In this document: in pieces, positions 24,607-35,350 of the stretch | Numbering within the stretch: the first letter of the stretch is position 1 | Layout of the letters: every line of letters starts with the position of its first letter | NCBI RefSeq assembly: GCF_954871325.1 | Contig: NC_088776.1 | Span: 53,400,569-53,464,568 of the forward strand | Source of the DNA: Gordionus sp. m RMFG-2023 | Taxonomy: Eukaryota > Nematomorpha > Gordioida > Chordodea > Parachordodidae | Direction of reading: 5' to 3' | Length of the DNA stretch: 64,000 nucleotides | The notes under the pieces: generated by a model | The model's database searches: none | What the model was told of the DNA's origin: nothing | Seen by the model: only the letters and a program-made list of their open reading frames with translations | Translations under genes and position numbers: made by a program

Positions 24607-25796
24607 ACTTTCAATTGGAAGCAGAGGATGGGAGAATTGCATTATATTTGATTAATAAAAGTTTTAATCGGGGAATTTATTAAATATTTAAAGAATTATT
24701 TTTATTTCGAAACAAGCTTAATAGATGAGTTTCACAATTATCTTCATTCATTTCCTCATCAAAAATTTTTTTTATTTTATCAGAAAATATTCTGGTATGT
24801 GTCTTAATAAAGGAATTTAGTCTGCTCTTTTATCAAGATATTTCATCATACTGAAAATAAGTTCTATCTATCTTTCTTTGATGACCTCTAATTTTATCCA
24901 GGAATCATTTTAAATAGGGGGTGGATTATTACGGATAGTATATATTCATCTTTATAGATTAGAATCTAAAATATAAGATAATCAAAATATAAATTGTAAG
25001 CAATATTTGAAGTGTTACCTTTTATCTCTGCCTTCCAAGATTAAATTAATAAATGGCTTACAAAACTTAAATCTTTTTTATAGAATGATGGGCTTAATTG
25101 TTTTTATTATATTATAGTTTATGATTGGAATATGGTTATATAATTATAAATTAATAAATATATGAGATTGCAAAAATAAATTACTAAAAATATTGTCAGT
25201 ATTTAGATGTTTGATAAAATTGAAGTTTCCTTATTATTAATTTTATAAAATTTATCTTAAAAATAAAAAATAACTTACGGACTAAACTTTAAATTTGCAT
25301 TTAAAACCTTTTATTAGCATATTTATGCTAAACACTTTGAGCATCATAGAAGCATTTTATTAAAATAAATTGTCTTAAATTTAAATATCAAGGTATGTTT
25401 AGTTATATATTATATGAGATAAACTATCCTTATGATTTTTTTAAACTTTATATTAAGTAAAATTTAAATATATTTTGCACTCATTAAAAATTTATATATA
25501 ACCAAATAGTTCTATAGTTACCATTAGCCTTTTGTAATTTTAGTTTATTTGAAATAATCAATTCAAGGATATAAATAACCAAACCATATGAGTTGTTTGC
25601 CTCTTAAATAAAAAAAGTTAATCTCATTTGTACTTAGTTTTTTTTAAAATTATTTTTTCCAAATAAATTGAGATACATTTCAAGGGTAAAACTTATTTAA
25701 GGTAAAATAATTAAATTTGAAATCGTTTGATTAATAGTTTAAATCTTAGCACAAGAGCAACCACTTTAATTTATATTTTCTTATTTTATCAGAGTT
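24607..25796. other. A+T-rich DNA, no feature seen
   Basis: No coding, RNA or repeat signal could be recognised in this stretch on either strand. Confidence 0.55.
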
Positions 25797-26017
25797 TAGT
25801 GTTGTTAAACGGCTCGTTTTGAGCCGATTTTAAAAAACGATTAACTCAATACTTCACTTAGAAAAATATTACGCAAGCCTGAAGATTTTGCTCATAGAAG
25901 GAACAAAGGTCCATATAGATATTATCGAAATCTCAAGGCTTAGGCTATATTTTTCTGGCTAAAATATTGAGTTAGCCGTTTTTAAAAATCGGCTCAAAAC
26001 AAGCTGTAACAACACTA
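25797..26017. mobile_element. 217-bp MITE with about 50-bp terminal inverted repeats (copy 1)
   Basis: The element spans 25,799-26,015 and is bounded by TA on both sides. It starts GTGTTGTTAAACGGCTCG and ends with the inverted equivalent. The long inverted repeats include GAGCCGATTTTAAAAAACG. The centre (AAGATTTTGCTCATAGAAGG) is shared with copy 2 at 29,254. A TA target fits Tc1/mariner-like MITEs. The DNA could fold into a long hairpin. Confidence 0.8.
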
Positions 26018-26252
26018 GTTTAAAGGGTTAGAAATAATAAATAAATATGTAAAAATGTTTTGAATTTAAATTTTTTATATGATGATAAACATTTATACAA
26101 TATTTTTATATAGTCTGATTTATATAATTAGTATTATTGATAAAAATTGAAGTATTTTATAATTTAAAGTTTAAAAAATATAAATAATAAAAGGTATTTA
26201 AAATAAAGCTAGCCGTTATTTTATAGATAATTGAATCAAAAAGAAGAAAGAA

Positions 26253-28044
26253 GTTATATAATAGGAATATTAATAAAATAAAATATCATATATTTGTTTA
26301 TTAAATAGTAATATATTTAAATTTTATATCATGCACTCATTAAATTATCTTTATTTTAATATTCTAATATGTAAGAAACTTATTTTATAGCTATTCAGAT
26401 TTGACCTTACTTTTTATTTTATATTTTGTTCAACCTTTATTAAAATATTATTTTATATATAGTGTTAATACTTACAAGAAAAATAGTTATAATTTATTTT
26501 CCTAAAAAGATACAAAAACTATGGGTTTTGGCAACCAAACCATTTGATAGTATATACATAGATTATGCAGGTCAGTTTTTCACAAAAAATTGGTTGATAA
26601 TAGTCCATGCCTATAGCAAATTTCCAATTATTGTTCCTATCAAAAATATTACTACCGATATCCCATTAAAATAAATTTTTAAAACCATTTCGTTATATGG
26701 AATACCTGAAACTATAGTTACTGATAACGGCACTAACTTCTCAAGTAATGATTTTCAAAAATTTTGCTATGACTATGGTATTAAACATGTACTTAAGTCC
26801 GCATACCACCAGCAATATAATGGCCAGGTAGAACGTATGGTGAGAACGTTCAAAAAACATATGAAAAGAAATATATAGATTGACTTAAATACTGCACTTG
26901 ACAAATTTTTATTCAATTCTAGAAACACACGAAATATACAACAGGAGTTAACACCTTCAATTTTAACATTTTTTTGGCAGCCCCGTTATTTTATTAATTT
27001 TTATTTAAAATAATTTTTTTGTTTTTAAATCTTAACATTACCAGCAATAGAAGCTTTAATGTAGGAGATTTTGTTTGATACAAAATACAAGATGAGGACA
27101 AATGGTGGAATGGTATGGAACACAAAGAAAGTGACATGATGTTCCAAATTAGACAGACTAGGGTGTATTAAGGAGACACTTAGATCAATTAAAAATAAGA
27201 GATTTTAACACATTTATAAATTATGATTCTAACTTTAAAAATTCTTTTTGGAAGTGTGGACAAAAATAAAAATTAATTAAGATAATCTAACACCGATTTC
27301 TATACTACGAATTAAGCAAAACTTATTTAAAAGATTATATAACTTAATATATAAAAATAAAAAAAATAAATATTGGATACTCGAAAAAAAATTTAACGCT
27401 AAAAATATTATATAATAATCTTATTGATCTATCATTCCAATATTCAATTAGTCAATTTGATTCATATTCTTACATTATTCCATATTCTATATATTATTCT
27501 AAATTTATATATTAATCTGATAATTCACTTCTGATATCCAATTTTATCAATTAATATTCCTAATTATTCACGACTTATTGATGATAGTACCACAAGCAAG
27601 CCTATATGACAAAATTGCGATTGATGAAAACAATTTATGATAAGGATAACAAAAACGATTTGGACAAATCAGCGCGCAAACTCAAAGACGATTTTAACAA
27701 ACCGACGTATAAACTCAAGAAACTATTTGCACAAGCTCTTAATGACAGCTTACATTAAATTAAGAAAGCTTTTTAGAAGAAGGAGAATGTTATATAATAG
27801 GAATATTAATAAATTAAAATATTACATATTTGGTTTTTAAATAGTAATATGTTTAAATTTCATTTCACGCACTCACCAAATTATCTTTATTTTTATATTC
27901 TAATATTTTTAAGAAACTTATTTTATATGTATTCAGATTTGATTTATCCTTACTTTTTATTTTATATTTTATTTAACCTTTATTCAAATATTATTTTATA
28001 TATATCGTGTTAATACTAACAAGAAAATTAGTTATAATTTATTT
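26253..28044 (+). mobile_element. Deleted LTR-retrotransposon fossil with integrase remnant
   Basis: Two direct repeats of about 250 bp (26,253-26,499 and 27,788-28,044) begin with TTATATAATAGGAATATTAATAA and share most of their sequence. A purine-rich tract lies just before the second. They look like the two LTRs of a small element of about 1.8 kb. Between them, from about 26,520 to 27,190, is a remnant of a Ty3/gypsy-type integrase core, recognisable from IDYAG, TDNGTNF and YNGQVER. The element is broken and lacks gag, protease and reverse transcriptase. The LTRs differ at many positions, so it is not recent. Confidence 0.65.
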
Positions 28045-28866
28045 AAGAATAAAATAATATAATTAACCTACCTTGTTTATCTTTTTGCAACAAAAGCAGG
28101 GCCGTAATCAGGAATTTTCAGCTAGGTGGCCAGCTGCTTACTTGAGCGGGCCACTATTTTTTTAAAATTAAACAAAAAATTAAGCATTCATAGAAAATCT
28201 TTGCTATTTTTATTAAAAATTTATTAACGCAATATGAATACAAAATAATACTATAATATAATATGACGATTTTTATTTTTAAATTTTAACATAAATAAAA
28301 GGAGAAATTTTGTGTTATTTTTTTTTCATAAGTTATCAATAATAAATTTTGCTTATGTTTATCTATCGACTCTATATTGCTTGATAGAACTCTCTTTATT
28401 GTAGAGAAAGAGGCCATACAAGATGTTGGTACCCTAATGATGATGGCTGCTGAGTAGCATTTATACAATTCTTTAAATGCATAAAGATATTTTTTAATAC
28501 ATAATATTTTGGATATTTTCAAAATTATGTGTTTCTTAAACTTCTGAAACTAATAATTCTTTAGTTATTTTCATTTCATGATGTAAAATTTCCAATTTAA
28601 GTTTATGATTCTAATACGGCCATTTTATCCGATATAGAATAATCAGGGTCTAAGTAAAACATGATAGAAGATTATAGTCATCTTGTGTTAATCTATCTAA
28701 AAAACGATAAACACAAAGTAATCAATAATTTCGTAATAATTCCTTTATAAAGAAATCCAATTTTGGTTTCGACTAAAAATCTTGAAAATTTATAGGCATT
28801 TTACGTAACCTTGATAAATTGTGGAAAGTGAGATTAAATTTTGATCAAGGGCCTTAATTATAATCA

Positions 28867-28950
28867 AAGATGTATAGGCCCAGCCCTAAGCCGGCCTGGC
28901 CGGGCCGTATTTTAATATTTTTAAAATATAACCGGGCCGGGCCATGCCTG
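28867..28950. repeat. G+C-rich inverted repeat
   Basis: GGCCTGGCCGGGCCG and CCGGGCCGGGCCATGCC flank a palindromic A+T core. It resembles the GGCCGG-rich parts of the MITE at 24,172, so it may be a short MITE inserted in the hAT relic. No TSD was found. Confidence 0.45.
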
Positions 28951-29251
28951 AAAAATTTATACAACATGAATTATTATATTCGTCAATTACATATGGTTAT
29001 AATGATTATATATAGTTATGATTAATATAATGTTTGGTAAAAGTTAACACTAGCTAACACTCATAGTATCTATTACATAATAAAATTCTAGTTTTCCTTC
29101 CATGGAATAAATACGCAAAGGATTAAATACATTATTATATAATATATAATATATGTTATATTTTTTATTAAAAATATCATTTTTATTTTTTTTATAAATA
29201 CATACTATTTATAATATATTAAATATCTGTTTATATAAAAAAAAAAAAAAT

Positions 29252-29475
29252 TAGTGTTGTTAAACGGCTCGTTTTGAGCCGATTTTTAAAAACGGCTAAC
29301 TAAGTTTTTTATTAGGAAAATAATCATGCAAGCGTGAAAATTTTGCTCATAGAAGGAGCAAAAGTCTAGATATATAGTATCAAAATTTTCAAGGCTTAGT
29401 CAATATTTTTCTGGCAAAAATATTGAATTAGCCGTTTTTAAAAATCGGCTTAAAACGAGCCGTTTAACAACATTA
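29252..29475. mobile_element. 220-bp long-TIR MITE (copy 2)
   Basis: The element spans 29,254-29,473, flanked by TA. It starts GTGTTGTTAAACGGCTCG and ends CGAGCCGTTTAACAACAT. It is collinear with the copy at 25,799, including the internal TTTTGCTCATAGAAGGA. The TIRs match each other better than in copy 1. It sits inside a hAT relic, so it is younger than that relic. Confidence 0.82.
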
Positions 29476-29980
29476 GCTAATATACTTGCTTATTAAATGA
29501 TAATAGTCGACGAAAAATATGATAAAATACGAAATGATGAATTTTTTGAATATACCAGGTCGAATATAATTTTTAAAAGAAAGACAGTGTAAATTAATAA
29601 TTCTTATTAAATTTTCTTGGACTTCTCCAGGAAAAATATGGCAAATAATTATTCACAGGTTTTTACATCCTTATGCATCTTTTGCATCAGCCTTAACACA
29701 AATAAAAAACATTTCACTTTTGTTATATTTATCTGAAATGTATTCAAGCACCATATCTGCCATAATAGATATTACTTCGTTTTGAATTTGGGGTGATGTA
29801 TTTTGGGCATTTTAGGGTATATATTTAAATATTTTATTTAATTCAGAATCTTTTTGAATGGTGTATGGCTATAAATAGTCCAGAAGAATAAATTATATGC
29901 AACATCCGTAATTTTTGTTGAAACAATCCCACGAAAAGGTAGAATCTGTATGCTAAGAAATAGCATCAGATCAAATATTG

Positions 29981-31759
29981 ATTTAAGATAGTAAAAATTA
30001 TATTATCTCATTTATTTTTAAAAAACTTTAATGTACAGTTATAAAAATAAAACAAAACAATGACGAAAAACTATTTAAAAGAATATTAAAATTAAATTGA
30101 CTTACTATATTTATATTCTATATAAAAATATAATATTAAAAGAAGAGAAATTAAAAAAATAATTCAAATTATATATTTAGGTTAATTTGGCAGGGCTTAA
30201 TGATCCATATATGGATATCCAGTTGGATCAACAAATTATTGTATTAAATGATAACAAATTTAGGGAGAAAACGGATTTTGTTATTTGTCTAAATTTTAGA
30301 TAGGTCAATTAAAAAAACATTCAAAATTAAAGAGATTTTACAAAATTGAGCAAAATCAATTAATTAGTTAAATTAAAATAATAAAATCAAATGAATTCTA
30401 AAATATCTTGTTATGCAATGTTTAAACCTGTTAAAAAAAGTTAAATAATAGTAAGTTTTCAAGATTAAGTTAAATCATAATTAAAAAAATATCGTATAGA
30501 AGGTCAAAAATGTAATAACCTTGTACATATTTTTTAAAATTAATAATCTTTAAAAATCTTTGAAATTAAGATTTGGCATTTCTTTTATTTTTGAATAAAA
30601 ATTTTTTAAAAAATTAATAAGTATCATAAAATAATTTTCAATTTGTTTTAATAAAAGATTATAAAATATTTTTTAATAGTAAATTATATTATGATAAGTA
30701 TGTTAAGGTTCTATAACACGAGGATATATCTTGTAGCGATAAATATCTATGTGATTTTGTGGACTTGTTATGGAGAAATGGATAACACTGCTCTATTAGA
30801 AGGTTAATATTAAAAATAATCTTCTCTAATATTTCCCAGGCTTTTATAATGTAAAATAAATTAAAAAATCATTAATTAATTGAAATTCCAGAGTAATTCT
30901 ATTTATCGTTTTTATAATAAAAGACAAAACGTTATTTTCCAAATGTATTTATTTATCTAGCTAAGAATTACCATGTTTATAGAAATGAGCTGATAATGTA
31001 TTTATTTTTGTTAACTAATATTTTTTAAAAAATCCCCATTATTTGGTTATTGCCCTTACTAAAATGATTTTATTTAAAATTAATTCATATATGTATTGTA
31101 TTTATTTAATACTGATATGGATTAGATTATAAAATAGAAAATAATCATTGTTACCTTTGAAAAATGCAGTTACCAATAAATAAATAATAGTTTTTTTTCG
31201 ATAAACTCATGACATTTTTAAGTATTTAATAGAAAAAAAATTCGCCCCCACACCTGGAAAAAAATACCACGGGCCACTAATAAATTTTATATGTAATCGG
31301 TTAATATGTTTTTTTCTAGTGTTTTTACCAACTTTAAATTATTTTTTGGGTTGTCGTCAATATTGGTATGTAGTCATTGGCCAATATAATTTTAAAAAAT
31401 TATAACATGGACCATGGGTGAAGCCTAGATATTATTTTAAGACTAATGGTTATTTTGCAGATCCTAATCTTCGCACTATAAAATATATTTAAGCTTTAGA
31501 GATGTTATTAATAATTACTCAGCAAATAGATGCAAGTCTAAAAATCTTTATATTATATTAATTTTGATCTGTTACTTTCAGATTTTATAAAATAGCAGCA
31601 ACGTTTAAAAATAACGTCAATCCACCTAAATTTACAATTAGCAAGAAAATATTACGAAAATTATTTATTTTTATAATAAAATGTAATTTAAAACTTTAAA
31701 GGGGTCTTATACAATTATAACAAGATAAAATATTGGAAAAGGGACAAATTTTTAGGATT
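29981..31759. other. A+T-rich DNA, little recognisable
   Basis: No supported gene. A short G+C patch near 31,255-31,280 (ACGGGCCACTAAT) resembles the subterminal part of the hAT relic at 28,097 and may be a scrap of a related element. Confidence 0.4.
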
Positions 31760-31785
31760 AATGTTGTTAAATGGCTCGATTGCAG
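31760..31785. repeat. Fragment of the long-TIR MITE
   Basis: ATGTTGTTAAATGGCTCG matches the terminal 18 bases of the MITEs at 25,799 and 29,254 apart from two changes. The rest of the element is absent. Confidence 0.5.
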
Positions 31786-32192
31786 TTAATTAATTTAAAT
31801 CCACTGGATCACGGGAATTTTTTTAAAGTAAATTATTATAAATAACAAAAAATTTAATACAATAATTAGATTAGATTATTCATTTCCAGGTAGACTTTGA
31901 TGATTCTGATTACTTTTCAATTTAAAGACTTCTATTATTATTTATCATAATTAATAATTCATCTAACTGCTAGTGCTTATATTATAAATAGATCAAGTTT
32001 TATTTATTTATGATTTTTTACAACATCTGAAATATCAAGTTGAAGTTTTTAGTTATCAAAAAACAATCTCAACAGTTACATGACATTATTAAGGTATAAT
32101 TTATGAACTGTCATCATAGAACAAAATATAGTTTGTCGATGTTTAAAGATAAAGATATTATAATCAATATTGTAGAATATATATCTCAAATA

Positions 32193-34847
32193 CATAAATC
32201 CAGGGATGCGAACCCGACAAAATTTTTGCCCGGATTCGGTTCGGGTTCGGTTCGGGTTCGGTTCGGGGTATAAAAAAAGGTGGGTTCGGTTCGGGTTCAA
32301 GAATTTTTGAGTTGATAAAAAAAATTCTATATTTAAATCATAATAAAAAACTAGACATAAATTTGATATAAAAAATAAATTTTTTATTTTATTTATAGGC
32401 AAATATAGTTAAAAATACAAAGCATATAGTCATGTATCAATTTTAAAAATTTTGTTTAGACGTATTAGCATAATATCTTCCAAGAGTTGGTCACTCATCC
32501 TCGATCTATGTGGTGAAAGAATGAATTTCAAATGTGAAAAAGATCTTTCAACGCTAACCTATGTTAAATGTATATTTATATGTGAAAATATGATAAATTA
32601 ACTTGGGTTGCAGGAACAGCAAATAAGATTTTAGATAAAATATATAATTCAGGGTGTTCCAGCTTAGCAGACTCCCAAAAATGCAAAATATTTTCTTTTT
32701 TATCTAATCTTTTATAATCGCTAAATCCAGTAATTATTGTAAGGATTTATATTGTTTATATTTAAATATTCCATAAAATAACAATTTTAATATAAATCTA
32801 AAATAATTAATTTACTAAGCTTTTAATTAACCTTGTATCTTGGGTCCAGGTATATGGCACCTAAGAGAATTTCGTTCTTTATAAACCTTTCTTCTCTGTT
32901 CTTAAGACAAGAATATAGTAATTGAGCAAAATGGTATGGATTTTTTTCCAGTTCGATGCAGCATCTTAACCATGCTGCATAAAAATCTGTCAGTGTTAAC
33001 TGTTCAGATTGGAATTGTTTGGTTGCGATTTTTAGCGGTTTTAAAATTTCAACAATCGTTATTATCTCTTTCCAATCTTCAGTCAATAAATAATCAGATT
33101 GCTCTGAAAAAAAATCTTCGATATTGGGTATTAGTAAAATCAGCCTTTCTAACATATCATGGGTTGAATGCCATCTGTGGCAATCTAACACAGGCTTAAG
33201 GAGTTTCATATTTTTTAATAACTTTTGGTAAGTGGGATGTCTTAATTTTAAATTTAGGATCCTAGCTTTGGTGATAATTTTATAGCATCTTGAAGTGCCA
33301 GCTGAAGTGTGTGAGCTGCACACCGTACACTATAAATCGGATAGGATATAATAGTTGATAAAAAAGTATTTTGTATATCATCAATATCATATTTATATAC
33401 ATTTACATTCATATTTTCCTCATCTGCTGATTCACTCCTTATATCATAATCAGTTTCAAGTTGCAGGAGCTTTATAGCTCTTAAAAAATTACAACCAATC
33501 AGAAGTAATTGTGTATATTTGTTGAATATTAATTTTAAATTTTAGTAAAGTTTTTAATATATTCTCTTTTATATATTCTCCTGTACATCTCTCTTTCAGC
33601 TCTACAATTCCAAGAGTCCTCAAATTTATAATGGACTTTGATATAAATTGAATATTTACACCAAGAATTGACCTATCTAGTCGTTGAACTGCATCAACTT
33701 TTAAACTTATTAATTTTCCTTCTACCTCTCTCGATATTTTGTCTCTAATTGATTGGGCTGTTTTATTAATAGTTCTGGATAAATTTTTTTTGTTTATAAC
33801 CAAATTGAGCCCAGATAGGAGTGGATTTATAATTCTTTGAAATCCCGAATCTTCAATAATTGATAAAGGCCGGCCATTTACAGTAACAAGTTCTAGTATA
33901 GAACTCATCAAATCATTAGATGATATATTTATACTTATATGCTTTTTTGGAAAAAAGGTTTCTATATTAATTTTAGGTTTTTTTGCCAATAAAAATTCCT
34001 GATATTTGGTTTTTTCATTTAAATAATTTAAATATTCATTGTTGTGATTTCTTTCCAGGTGTCTTTCTAAATTTGACAAGTGATTACCAGACATTTTTAC
34101 TTTGCAATATGAACATATTATTTTTTTTCTATTGCATTAAGGGTAAAATGCTTATCAAATATGACTTTATCTTTAATCTTAAATCTATAAAAAGAGAACA
34201 ATTTTTTTAAATAGCAATGATTTCAGAATTAAAAAAGAGATATTTATAAATTTAATTTCATTTATAATATGCACTTCATTAATATCTTGTAAAAATTAAT
34301 CTGAACCAAAAATAAATGATTAGCATATATAAATTTTAAAATCATTTTAATAAGTTCACAAAAACTGCTCTACATTTAACAATTTTTAAGTTAGATGTTT
34401 AGAATTTTTTAAATTAACAATATAATAATTTTTACTTTGATTTGTTAACCATTTTCTTCTAATTAATAATCTTTAAGAATAATAAGATAAAAATTTAAAA
34501 ATAAATGGCGTAAATTAATTCAATTGTTTAATTTTTTAACACTCCAATAGGAATCGAGAATAAATTAAAAAATGGCATAAATGAATTAAGTTGTTTAAAA
34601 TTTATTAACACTTCATTTAATTGGAAATTTGAAAATATAATATTTGTATTTACATATATTATTATATGATTTTAAATAATACACTGAACCCGGTTGAACC
34701 CGGGTTCAAATAAAATTCTTGGGTTCGGTTGGGGGTTTTGAAAATTTTATAAATGGGGTTCAGGTTCGGTTCGGGTTCAGAGTTTTTTTCTAAAAACCCG
34801 GGTTCACTTCTCCGGGTTCGGGTTCGGTTCGAATCCCTGCATAAATC
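32193..34847 (-). mobile_element. hAT element E1 (2,639 bp) with 8-bp TSD CATAAATC
   Basis: The element spans 32,201-34,839. The left end CAGGGATGCGAACCCG and the right end GGTTCGAATCCCTG are inverted repeats. CATAAATC is duplicated exactly on both sides (32,193-32,200 and 34,840-34,847). The subterminal regions are arrays of GGTTCGGTTCGGG. It carries a BED-finger hAT transposase on the minus strand. It is nearly identical to E2 at 59,374, with about a dozen differences by eye outside the terminal arrays. Confidence 0.93.
32430..34120 (-). pseudogene. BED-finger hAT transposase of E1 (frame broken)
   Basis: Minus strand, N to C. A BED-type zinc finger (CSYCK, then RHLERNH) ends about 34,050. 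The catalytic core has ITSD near 33,490, and the CAAHTLQLALQD region is at about 33,300. RWHSTHDMLERL lies near 33,150, the LTEDW...LKPLKIAT helix region near 33,050, and LDPRYK at 32,830. The C-terminal dimerisation domain follows (VPATQ, then VSVERSFS, with MSDQLLEDI further on), ending with TGA at 32,430-32,432. A 44-bp intron (32,559-32,602) fits exactly between VPATQ and VSVERSFS. E1 has a 2-base deletion relative to E2 just after ITSD, which ends the first frame at 33,489. The reading also shifts near 33,270, and E1 stays open across RWHSTHDM where E2 is interrupted. hAT transposases cut and paste DNA in the nucleus; this copy probably cannot. Confidence 0.85.
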
Positions 34848-35173
34848 ACTTTTATTAAATTTATTATTTCGCTTCTATAAAAATACAAATAACATGATGA
34901 GTAATTGGAATTTAACTTTCTTGAATGCGTAAATCAGAAATTAGCCTATCTTGAGGTGTGAATCAGAAACTTAATTTATTTTTATGATATTTAATATTTT
35001 TTTAAAAAATTTTAAGAATATTTATAAATTTAAAAATTATCTTCTACCATAGCGAATTCCCATGTTGGTTTATGAAGATTGAATTCAAGATAGAAATTGA
35101 CAATATAATTTTAGTGAAAATATATAAATTCACAATTTATTTTAAAGCATAACCATAAAAATTATTTTTTTTA

Positions 35174-35350
35174 AAAGGTGTAAAGGTAGGAGGTAGAGGA
35201 CTTTCCAAAACTTTTGAGGTTAACGATACAATAATCCAAAGATTGGTTCGAGGAATGCCTTATACAATTTTGATGAATGTCGTTTCTAAACTTGGCAATT
35301 TTGATTACAATAAAACAGTTAGAATAATACAAAATTTACACTTTTATTAA
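35174..35350 (+). CDS. Possible exon or gene fragment, unknown protein
   Basis: An open stretch of about 58 codons ends in TAA at 35,348-35,350. Its composition is unlike its surroundings (KVGGRGLSKTFEVNDT, then RGMPYTILMNVVSKLG). A T-rich tract followed by AAAAG lies immediately before it and could be a splice acceptor, which would make this a terminal exon. I do not recognise the family. It could equally be a scrap of a transposon protein. Confidence 0.35.
   Translation, partial: KGVKVGGRGLSKTFEVNDTIIQRLVRGMPYTILMNVVSKLGNFDYNKTVRIIQNLHFY

Larger units (their letters stand above)
28097..29980 (-). pseudogene. ZMYM1-like hAT relic with nested MITE
   Basis: A CAG-starting terminus, CAGGGCCGTAATCAGG, is at 28,097. 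On the minus strand a C-terminal dimerisation-like segment at 28,286-28,522 includes RVPTSCMASFSTIKRV. A more N-terminal segment at about 29,570-29,960 includes LPFRGIVS and PQIQNEVISIMADM, both typical of ZMYM1-like hAT proteins. A 220-bp MITE interrupts it at 29,254-29,473. The far terminus was not found. It is a different, unduplicated insertion from the relic inside the microexon arrays. Confidence 0.65.

Noticed and set aside
27637-27840. 67-codon open frame before the second direct repeat of the LTR fossil
   Set aside because: It is lysine/asparagine/arginine-rich low-complexity translation that runs into the repeat; no motif.
32936-33199. Plus-strand open frame inside E1 (and its twin at 60,134-60,430)
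   Set aside because: It is antisense to the hAT transposase, with no motif of its own.
33983-34210. Plus-strand open frame across the E1 transposase N-terminus (and 61,184-61,411)
   Set aside because: It is a shadow of the BED-finger region on the other strand.
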